A stretch of DNA of 64,000 bases from Protula sp. h YS-2021 (lineage: Eukaryota > Annelida > Polychaeta > Sabellida > Serpulidae). A program made the translations under genes and the position numbers. Below are positions 12,901-24,900 of this stretch, one piece after another (positions within the stretch are counted from its first letter, which is position 1; every line of letters starts with the position of its first letter). The stretch lies in NCBI GenBank assembly GCA_949752745.1, contig OX457026.1, positions 70,373,091 to 70,437,090 of the forward strand, given 5' to 3'. The notes beneath the pieces are model-generated. The model was not told the DNA's origin. It did not search any database and saw nothing but the letters and a program-made list of their open reading frames with translations.

Positions 12901-15900
12901 TCTATGCTAATCTATGCTAGGAATGTAACCATTCATGTACATTTTAAGTTATCAAATATACATTGTATAATGCATTAATATGGAAAAGACTTTGTTTTCA
13001 TCCTATTTCTTAAGGTATGGTCTTTATATTTATACCTATGATTTGTTTTACCATTTTACAGCGTATGTCTATTTTAGCACAATTAACGAAATAATGAGGT
13101 AGGTGTGAAACAACTTGATTATTGCCATAGGTACTGTCATAGCGAGTATGTGTTTGTGTTTAGATACTGTTTATTTGGTCGTGTGTATTCTTAAAACATA
13201 GGCACGTGTTCGAACAAATTTTTTGAAACAATTACGAATAAAAATGCCACGGCTTACGCAAGCGGAAAGAGAGCAAGCAATCAGCATGTTAAGTGATGAG
13301 TCTCCGAAAGAGAGGTCGCCAGGCACTTTGGTTGTACTCGTGCTGCAATATATCGTTTGGAAAGACGATAAGAAAAGACTGGGACTACTCGGGACAGACC
13401 TCGTAGAGGTCGACCACGTGTGATGGCTGCTCGTCAGGATCGACGGATTCGCCTACAACACCTGCGTGACCGTTTTCGCACTGCTGTAATGACTGCTAAT
13501 GCGATCCCAGGCATATATTATATAGAATATATTTGCGTATGGTAATAACGAAATTCAATTAAGAGATATGGGCGTGTTGTTTATATGTTGCAGTACCAAA
13601 GACAGGGCGGTTGATTCACTCTCCGTTTGAAACGATGGTATATCAGTATGCCGAACAATGCGCGCAAGAATGTCAAAGTTATCCGCTGACACGATGCCTT
13701 GGCTTTAACTATGATTATGGATCGGGCGGTTGGTGTGAACTTTTAGACATGGTTGAAGGCCAGGCAGAAGTTCAAACTGTAAGTGTATTTCCTACATCAA
13801 TTAAGCGAAAATTTTGATATTTCAAGGGACATTTAATAATATGCATAAAATATACATTTTGTGTAGATGCAGCTGATTACTTTATATATATATATATACT
13901 AGTCGATTCTGAAATTGCACTAAAAATGACACGGTTTATTTAGAGAAGCCAGGTTTTCATTGCATCAACAAAGTAAAACATACTGGTTAGTTTATTATCA
14001 ATATTTAATTGTTTAATTGAATTGTGATGTCGCATTTTAAATGATTGTCAAAAATAAGAATTAATCTTCTTCAGAGCGGCAGCTTTCATTATTTTGAGAG
14101 ACTTGGCGTTGGACACACAGGACGGGTTGAGAGGAGAGACTTAAACCTTGTACACAATTCTCTTGTGTACTGCAATGTCCATATAGAAAATGCACTCGGT
14201 ATGATATAAACTTGTCGGATTAAAATTACACGATTATATATATATATATTATATATATTTCATAGAACACTTTCGCTCGCGTAATTTATTTGACGTTTAT
14301 TAAATTTTGTAACTATTATTTCAATTTAATTTATTATATCTCAGGACAAATCATGTAGTTTCGTGTAGTTACCTGCTAAGATAATCTTATTTTGTTAGAT
14401 GATAAGCTTATAAAACAAGACTAAATAATTGTCAGTAGTAAGACATGGCTAATTTCGAGACATCTTTTACCTTAAAATACGAGGGGACCATTTGTGGTCG
14501 CTGAATACATTATTCTTAGCTTATGTATTTATGTGGATCGTTTGAGGTTGATGTCATCCCGGTTTTTCTTTATAGTTTCATGCTTTTATTTCAATGGTGT
14601 TTTATGTAAAGTTTGTCTAAAGTAGATAATAGGAAACAATATGTATTCATTACGATGAGATCAGAATTAGACTTTTGATAGTTTTTTTTCCTGTATTAAA
14701 ATCGCAATTTTCGTTGCTTTCACGCTGTGTAAAATATGTTCCGATATTTAGTTAAAAATAAAATGACATTAACAACAATCGCTATGAGATGGAGCTGTGT
14801 TGATAGTTGGGGTATGAAAACAGCATCAACACTGCCTCTGTCCACTTTTTTAATAGCGACAATGACCAAATAACTCTGCATGAAAGTATTGAATAGAAAA
14901 GCGAATAATCGGCGCAACAAGGCGAAGTACTTCTTACAATAGTGCAAGAAAGGAAACTGTTTAAATAGATAGTATATGGATTGCCAGTTTAATACTTATT
15001 AAGCAATTATTGATATCAAGAATTAATTTTTCATCTAAAAAATTATTTTTTTTATCTCAAGAATTAATTTTTCATCTAAAAATTAAATCTTTGATATTAA
15101 GAATTAATTTTTGCTATCTGTAATTATAATATTTATTGATATCAAAAATGATTTAATGTTCTATAAAATTTTTTGAGATCAAAAGTTCTTAATACTAAAA
15201 TGAAATATTTGAGAGCAACGTCTCAATTTTGAGCTGAATAATTTATTTTCGTATTATTGATATCAAGAATGTATTTTAGATGACATTATTTTCAGAAGGA
15301 GACTTTTCATTTTATATTTTGAAATCTGCCAATGATTTTTTATCTCAAAAATATGTTTTTATGTCAAAATTTCAGCTTATTTTTTATATATAAAATTCAG
15401 AAGCAAACATTTGTGAAATCTGTATATAAAATCTTTTTTCATTATTTTTACTGCACAAAAAAGAAGCAATTGTTGAGCTCAAAAATTGTGCTATTATTAT
15501 TAGTGATATCAATAATTCAGTTTTTCATTTCCAAGATTTAATTAAAATGGCACTCCATAAAAGTGCAGCATGCTATCTAATACACCAAAATAAAAGTTAC
15601 CAGTATATTGCTTCTTTGACATACATATTTACAACAGCATTTCTAGTATTAGAAGTACATTAAACACAATGTACAGAAGGTATCTAGTTCTATGGTTGTC
15701 TTGTTAGAATGTAAAATTGAAACAACTGCATCCTGAGTTAAACAACATACGATTGCTCCTAAAGAAGTTTGAAATTGAATTGCATTTTGCTCAATCTATT
15801 ATATTATGTAGATAATAAAGTATACACAACTTGATTCATAGCTTAACAATATCTTAACCAATCCGAAAATATAACGTCCATAATATTCCTGGAACCCCCA

Positions 15901-18900
15901 GGAAAATAGCGGATGTTTGTTTTAGGGATATAGTTTGTACTTTTGCTTGTCAAAGGTTACACAAGCTTCCTGTCTTCCGAGGCTGTGATGGTGGATTTTA
16001 CTCCGCCAGATCCTGGTTCTGGGATTCAAACAGCCAGCGACATGTTGCTATGGGAGGCCTGCACAGAGTACACCCCTGAACATTTAGACTACAGATGTGT
16101 TGAACAAACGCCAAGCCCTAATTTCAGGTATGTGGTATTTTACGTCCGGTTCTTAAAAACTGTGTATTTGGCATAGGAAAATTCTTATTAAAGGGTTGAT
16201 ATGTTTACTAATTTTACATAGTTACCTCAGTTAAGTTGATATTTTAGGTTTATCACGGACGTACCTTATTCAAACTGCACAGTGTGTAACGGGCACGAAC
16301 CAGGGGAGGAGCTGCTGTGGACGAGATCAAACAGAATGGTGTCGTGTATGTTTTTCATGCGCTCATCCCTACCCCCCCCCGCCCCCACCCCCTCCCTCCT
16401 CCCCTTTCCCCATGGATCAACCGACGTTTACATTTATTACTGACTTAAAATCCTGGTTTGATGTGCAGCAACATCCGGAAGATTCAACTCCTGACAATGT
16501 GAAGAAATGTATCTTATAAAATAAGTCCAAAACAGTAATAAATATAAGTGGAAGATAAAAAAATCTCGGTGATGTGTAGAAGTACTGCTCATCTGTTTTC
16601 TCATATGGACTAAAATATGTGTGTTAGCTACAACTACATGGCACATCAATGTACATGTAATACAGTCAGTCCGATATTCCAACATTTTATTACCAAAGCA
16701 CATAATGTTTGAAAGTTATTTCGTGTTTCTATTCACTATCAAGCACAAGATTGTACAGAGTTAATCCGAGTGTAAAACAATGTAGCCATGTGGAAATAGA
16801 AATGTGAAAACAACATACTGTATTTGTATAGGCCACTGGGACCATATACATGATAACGAAACCGGCATTTTGATCTACACTTGGTCAGTTGGTACGGAGC
16901 CTTGCGAAGACAATGTGCACCCACACACAGACCCGCATGCGCACATTCACAAAGAGTCCGAGTGGACCAATCAGGCGTCTGAATTTCCACTCAATCTTGA
17001 CGGTAAACCTTTGATTTCCTGCGATAAGAAATGAAACTAGTGGGCTGGTTCATCATGAAATCTCGAAGAGAAATACCACAAGCTCCGTTCGGCTACTTGA
17101 TAGTATTCTAGCTTGAATATACCTGTCACATCTCTAAGGAAATGTCATTTGGTAGTAGCACTGTTATTAAATAAAACAAATGATGTTAAAAACAAACCCA
17201 TTTTAATAACTAGAAAGTCTATGTTTTTGCTAAAGCTCAAAAACGGACATGTCTCCCCCAGTGCCACAGTCTGTCAAAGGGACACGCTTCTAGCTTGAAA
17301 CAATTCTACATTATGTAACAAATCTAAGAAAATCGCCAAAACTCGAAAAATGGCCGGATATAAAAAAATATATGGGCATTATTTGTATATCATAGGCAAC
17401 CCGTGAGTAAAATTTGTTTGGGATCGCCCTGCTCGTTATTGAGAAATCGCTGCTGACAGACAAAGATACAGTGCGAAATGTTTAAGTCAAAAATTAAAAA
17501 TAAATTCGCCAAAAATCGAAAAAAGTCAAATATAAAAAATAAATATATATGCATTATCTGTAGGTTATAGGCAACACGTGTGTAACATTTGGTTGCAATC
17601 GGCTGCCTCGTTACTGAGAAATCGCTGCTGAGGGACGGACAGACGGACGGACAGATCAAAACCAATATATGCCTCCCCGAGGTGGAGACATATAATAACA
17701 ACAACAATATTTTAAATCGACCTATTTTAGAATATATAAACGGGATTAAACAAGATAAATATTACAAACTTAAAATGTAAGCAGATAGGAGAGAACATAG
17801 TGATAGAAATGACAAATATACATCCAGAATTAATTTAAAGTGCTTGTTTGGAGGAATGACAGGGGTGAAAGAGGAATGTTAAAGCGAGTTTTATTGACTA
17901 GACAGAAACTGTTAGTTGCCGTTGAGGGAGTGTTAGTACCTGGTTTTAAAGAAACCAACACTGGACAGCAAACTGACTAAACCATTGTGGAAAAGACTTT
18001 ATCAATTAGCAGATATTGATTTATTTTAAGTCAACATTAGTATTATTGAACCGTAAGAAAATAATGACCTTTAGGTCAATAATTTCGTATCTTTCATGCT
18101 GATTCGAAATGATTCAGTGCATGCTTTGTGACAAAATTTAACTGCCGTTACAACAATATCCATCAACTTTTGCATTCCGGTCAACATTGGAAAAAATAAT
18201 GACTTGGTAATCGCCCAATCAGTTTTCAGAAAACTGATTGTTTTAAAGGTAATAAAAACTAAAAGTAACTTCTATTTTCTTCCAGATGGTCTTTATCATA
18301 TAACCGTCACTGCATTAAACGAGGTTGGTTTTGGTGGACCGTTGGCCTTACAAATATGTCATTCGACGCCTTATATTATTGATACCACCCCTCCAGTAAT
18401 CTACCACGTGGAACAAGCAATGTATGATGTTGAGACAGAGGATATCACCATGAATTTCACTGCAGGGTAAGTCGTTCTTATCCATTGGACATATTTTGAT
18501 GGAGTGTTACAATGCCCTTCCGATCATATAGCAGATATTGACTTATTTCGACTCAACATGAAATATAATTGACCGTAAGAAAAATTTCGTATTTGGTCAA
18601 TAATATCTTTATGTTGACTTGAAGTAAGTCAATGTATGTTTTACTACATGGCTTAACTAGCGTTTTGATTACGCATAACTGTGGTATCCATCGACTTGGA
18701 AATCGACCAGTCAACTTCCAGATTGCGTAGATGCTGTAATCTGATTGATCGATTCCCAAGTCAATAGTTTTTAATTTTGACTGGAAAGCAAAAGTCGATT
18801 GATATTGCAGTTAGTTTTAATCAAAACGCCAGTTAAGTCATGTAACAAAGCAAAGCATATTTTGATTCATTTGCGAGTCAACATGAAGATATTATTGACC

Positions 18901-21900
18901 AGTTGCGAAAGGTCAACATTTTCTTACTGGTCAAAAATCATTCGTGTTGACTCAAAATAAGTAAATGTCTACTAATTATTTAAGAGGCTACTAGTTTGAT
19001 TCCCAACCAAAGATAATATGTTGTCTTACTAATTGCTGCTGCATTATCTGTGCATTGGTAATCTTCGCCAAACATACATTCACCACATCGCAAAACATAT
19101 GTTTAGCATATGTTCCTCAGTTTATTAATCTAAATTAACCACATGGTCGATGTATATTAACGACAATACGTTAACATTTGTTGACAATATGTGGTAGTTT
19201 TTTGTCCAGATGAACTAAAAGCATATACGGGAAGTGCAGTATAATAATCATTTTCGAAACAAAAAGTCGACATATTTACACTGTTGGCAAATTTTGTGAT
19301 CAGAAGATCGTTTGCGTGTTTAGCGATATATGGTAACCATATGCATAAATATCGTTAATATATCTTAAATATACGTTAAATGATAATTTGGCAAACACAT
19401 GTTTCATTATACGGTGGATATTTTTTTAACGAACGTTTGTGAGGTCTTGTCAGTAAATTATCTGTTATGCAATTAACATGTGAATCAGCTTAAAAATAAT
19501 GCATCTTATTTTGCACAATGTGCCGTTCAATGACATCTGTTTGTCTGTTCAGAGACGACTTGTCCGGTCTGCAGTACCAGCAAATAGGATTAGGAAGAAC
19601 AACGAGAGATACCTACACGTCCCCATTCACGACTGTCCCCGACTCCATGCCTGCTCTGTTTAATTTCCTGATTCCTGATGGAATACCGACGTGGGTGAAA
19701 GTAAGAGTAGCAAACAATGGTAAGCGTTTACAATAACATATACAGGAAGAAAGTTATGTGAGGAGTAGGTTCTCACAGTGTACCCCAGTTTTTCCTAAAG
19801 AGAAAATTTTAAAAAAAGTGTATGAATAATGTTATACCGAAATTGGTGTCCAGAATTCACTGAAAGCAAAGACATAATGTATCCTGTTTCTTTCTCATTT
19901 AATTTCCGGTAACACTTCTACTTCCGGTAACACTTCTACTTCCGGTAACACTTCTACTTCCGGTAACACTTCTACTTCTTGTTAAATTTTTAAATTGTCA
20001 TCGAATGCATGATAAAGGCAAGTGTAACGATCTCTTCTCATCAATTACTAATTCTTATTCCATACCGCAGTTGATTTACGCACCATGGATCACTCACCCC
20101 GAGCACTGTTTCTGGACAACTCTCCCCCACTAGCAGGGGATATCTACATGGGAAGGAGTCGAGGAGCGCAAGAGTTTTTTCAATATCAGTCTTCAGAATT
20201 ATGTGCAAACTGGCAAGACTTCTACGATCCTGAGAGCGGCATCAGTAAGGGCCATTTCTTTTCAATCCTTTTGTCCGATTTTCTCCTTCGTTCTGCTTGT
20301 GTATGTCTGTGTGTCTGTGTGTTTCCTAACTTTAGTAACGTAAGATATAAATATAGCCATCGTGGTACCACCTCGTCAACAGGGCTGCTTTCTTACAGTT
20401 CTGTTTCCCTTTCAAAACGAACAAAACAAATGAAGCGACTCAGAAATCGGACCACTTTCCAGAATTTCACTGTAATATCTCCGACTGACCATTACATGAA
20501 CGAACACAGATTTTCCCAGCCAAATAAAAACATAATACTCCAGCTGTGAATTCTAGGCGAATTTGTGCTCACGTTTGGTACGACACCTGGTGGTGATGAC
20601 GTCATGGAGCCGGTGAGCTTGTCAGCAGACCAATACGAGTTCTGTCGGAGTGGGTTAGTGCTTGATCACAACACCCTCTACTACGCCGGCTTTATGGCTA
20701 TAAACGGTGCGACGAATGCCAAGAATGTCACCGCCGCCTCCAGTGGCAGTATGTATTTTTCTGTTAAAACATGCACAAATTTAGTTTTGTTGTTTTAGTG
20801 CATTAAAGAGGACTACAGCAATATCAGTTAAGACCATCCTGACACCAAGCCCAGTTCGACAAAATCCCGATCAAACTTAAACCCGTTATTAAAGATCGTC
20901 ATGAATAAGCTCAACTGATGATTCTATTGTACAGTTCTTGCAACTTAATTTACGTATTAGATATCTTACTTTGTCTAAAACAGTCTAATATTTTAAACTT
21001 TTGAACCCTTTCTGGCTCTTTGTGTTTAGTATGTTCACAAACAACCGACATATTATACTTTTTTGTTATTCGCTGTTATTGAAGAGAATTTTGGAGAGAA
21101 AAAAACAACTCGCTTGTTTTTAAAAAGATCGTTTTTTTAAGCTGGTAGATGAATTTATCAGTTTGTATTTCAAATTTGGCCAAATGTAGTTATGACCATA
21201 ATAACATCTGCGCTTACGTACAAAACAAATAAGTCACCAATGAAAACTATAAGCGTCTGCAGTGTTGCTTCATCAAACGGTGGGGCGGCTATTTTCCATT
21301 TGTAATCGGGTTCAGTCAATCACTGGGCGTTTACCAACACCCCCGCCCCCATCTCTACCCCTTGCCGGGCCTTCATACCTCCCCCCTCCCTCCGTGCGAA
21401 CAGAGCAATGTTTATTAACTTAGCGTGACTTCTTACAGTTCTGGTGGACACTACACCCCCAGTGACCGGAAGTGTGAAGGATGGTAGCCCGGACACCGAG
21501 GATCTTATGTACAGTTCAAACGCAGCGTCAATAGCGGTTACTTGGACTAATTTTTCCGACCCAGAATCAGGGCTTGATCACATCCAAGTCTCGTTTATCA
21601 AAGAAGGTACAGTCTCTTGTGCTTTCGTCCAATTATTTTTGAAATGCATTGAAACAGGATTACTCTAGAACCTAGACAATTTTAGATCAATTCCACTGGG
21701 CCTACTTCAAAAGATAAACTTCAAATACATTTCCATTGAATGTGGTAATATTTGGTATATTCAATCAATTGCAGAATAAGCGGGAATTACAATTAGCCTT
21801 CTCCCAAAATGTCCTTTAATGTCGCGACAACCTGCCTTTCTCGTTCGAAAAATATGTCACGAGAATAGCTGACGCTGTGATAGAACAAATTCGAGTCCTT

Positions 21901-24900
21901 ACATTCGCCGCCCTCCGCCCCCTACCCTCATCCACCAATGACTGAATCCGGTCAGTGCATAAAACGCTAAAAAAATTTCCTCTGTGTACATTTTAGAAAC
22001 AGGCAGTGAAGATACAATCCTCCACGCTGAAAATGACGTCTCGGGAGAGACGACGAGTCTGGAATTCCACCATTTCTACCTGCACCATGGTGACGTCATT
22101 TATACGGAAGTGGATGCAACCAATAGAGCAGGGCTGTCCACTTTGGCGGCATCTAATGGGTTTCTAGTCGACCTGACGGATCCTGTGATGAATGCACTTG
22201 TAGATGGAACTCAGTCTAATAACGATATCCAATATTCTGTGAGTTCAGAGTCTAATGTGTTCTGCAATTGGCAGAGGTAAAAACTTCGTGATCCGTTCTA
22301 ACAAAGTGACTTGTAGGAAATTAAGAAAGTTTGTGTGCTTATTATTGCTTATCAGACTAAGTGTCTTATCCCGCGATGAGTATTGTATTTAACTTTTTAG
22401 ATTGGAGCTTATTCCAACAGCACATACGCACAAAACCTTCCAGTCCCTTCTCCCCGACCCCCTCCCCAGCCCCCGCTGTGCGCAAAATTTGCGATGTCAC
22501 CCATGTATCATATTAGATGCCTACGACCAACCCTAAACGGCCCCCCATTCCCCACGCGTACGCATTTTATAGATAGTTCTCAAGTATGACAGTGTTATTA
22601 ATCAATATGCGGATATCTATACAAAGTGTCGGGTTCTGTTTTAGTCGTCACTGACGTCACTATCCGCCAGATGGCGTTTCTCTGATGAGGATTCTGGCAT
22701 CGCTTCCTATGAAACGGCGGTGTTTACAACAGCCAACGGTTTGACCAACCAGTTTTATCCTCAAGGGTAATAGTAACCTTCTCTCAATCATAACAGCATT
22801 AAAATATGTGAGCTTGGACCCTAATTAATTATACATATTTTTTGTTTGGTATAGATTAAGGAAATGTTGGAATTTCAGCTAAATAGCAACCACGAAAGTC
22901 ACATTGTTTTTCACTCAAATTCGACAGAAAAGAAAGCATGCCTACACCCAATCATTTCAGCCTAACATCAAAACCAGCTTGTTTCGAAATTACTTTTTTT
23001 GTGCCTTTTAAGATGTAACTGGTTGTTGTTTGACTTTTACCATATTTTATCGATTTTCATTTATTCTAATCTATCTCAGTTATTTTGCTCTCATTACTTG
23101 AATTCTGTTGGTTTGTTCCATATTAGACAATTTTGGCGGCATCGATGTTGGCATGGTAACGCGCTAATGACTCATCGTAGTATCGACATTGTGACTCATT
23201 TTTTAAACTCGGTCTTTTTCTCACTTGGATATCAGTAAAAAATAACAAAGGCCCCTCAAACTAACTTAGAGAAACCTCTTACTCAAATAAAGATTTTATA
23301 TTAAAATAAACCAGTAGAGGCAAGGTCCATTTTGAAAGTGACGCCAAAACTTTGATTAACGCTGCGAATTAAGTCTATGAATATTAACCATGCCAGAAGA
23401 CACATTGTTAAATCTTATCACCGTTTTTATTTTGAATTCGTTTTGCTTTGGCAGGAGTAGAGCTTAAACAACTTTCCCTAACTTGTCCTTTCCCAATATA
23501 CCCTGTCAAACAATTCACGGGTGCATATGACGGCAACTTTTTATTGCATTTAATGCATTTTTCTATCTTGAAAATTTTCCCAAATAAATATTCTTTCGTA
23601 AGTATCCGCATTACTCAAACCGTTTGTACTGTCATTCCTGTGTCTAACCGTCTTCAATCATATTTAAATATTGAATTTTTCCCAAAGCGATCTACCTTTT
23701 ACTTTGCATATTTCGAATGTGTTTTAAAACAACCTGTGGTACATTTTGGTGTGGGACAGATCGATGGCGATGCTTGACGGTGGGGAAGTAGGCTGGGACA
23801 CCGGAGATGCCCTTGAACTCACATCGGGGCATTTCTACTTCACGCGCGTCGTGGCGAGCAATGGCGCTGGTTTGACCGCAGTGGCGGACACAGATGGCGT
23901 GATCATTGACGCCACTCCTCCTCAGGTTGGTTTTGAAAAATGAGAAATTGCAAGGCACTTCCACAAAAAGCTAACTGTCGCTCGGGTAATTCGACAAAAT
24001 AAGTCACGCACAAGTTCACTCGCAATTCATGATGTGAGTGCGTGAAACCATTCAAATAGACTGAGGAGAGGAGGATACACAAAAACGCATCTTCCTGTGA
24101 AGGGAAACATGTATTTGATTAATTGCGTATGAATATAATGTTATGATTGTTCTAGATGCAAGATATCATAAGATATACGTGCGTATGTTGGTTAGATGTT
24201 ATAAGAAATTGCTCGTATCTCAAATATTGCTTCAGTGTAAAAGAAAAAAAAAGTCCTGAAAATTTTATTTGCGTACTTTCAAGATCACTACCGTCCTGAA
24301 AAAAAAACTGACTGGAGGCGAGAAAAGCGGCCTAGTGTTTTATCGCCTAGTCGGATCATTAAACGTAAAAGCGTATTTCGCGTTCTCTACCTTCAGATGG
24401 AATTTCCCTTATTTATGGTAAATTATGAATTGAATTGTGATTAGAAACAGTTTGCTTGGAAATGCCTTTGGTAACTCCAGGTCTGAAAAAATTATTAAAA
24501 CCATTTTACTTGGCGTCCTAATGATAACCTGTGAGTGTGCTGGATTATAATCCAAGGAAATCATGGTTAATATTTATTCGTACTACAATCACAGAAGCTG
24601 TCATAGGCCGGAGTCGAAAAAATAATCAACGAAGGTAACCATGATTTCTTTGTATTATAATCCATCACACGCAGAGGTTATCATTAATTGCAGTTGAATA
24701 GCACAACTGTTGACATAGCAACCACTGAAGCTTACACCTGTATAATCCATCACAGGCCGGAGTCAAGAAATTAATCAACGAACATTATCTAGGCTTCTTT
24801 GGATTATTATCAATTGCATCTTTTGCTGTTTTTAAGTCCATCACACATTTGTGAATTAAGTTTTAATTGCATTTAACTGAATCACAATGTACCCTACCCC

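Noticed and set aside
19904..19975. Possible CRISPR-like array
   Set aside because: Four contiguous 18-bp copies without spacers; a simple tandem repeat in an animal intron.
20245..20549. Open frame continuing past exon 33
   Set aside because: Intron read-through; a canonical donor at 20245 and matching phase in exon 34 explain the region.
22645..22670. Earlier acceptor for exon 37 (ag at 22643-22644)
   Set aside because: In the required phase it meets a stop after two codons; the acceptor at 22669-22670 reads through.
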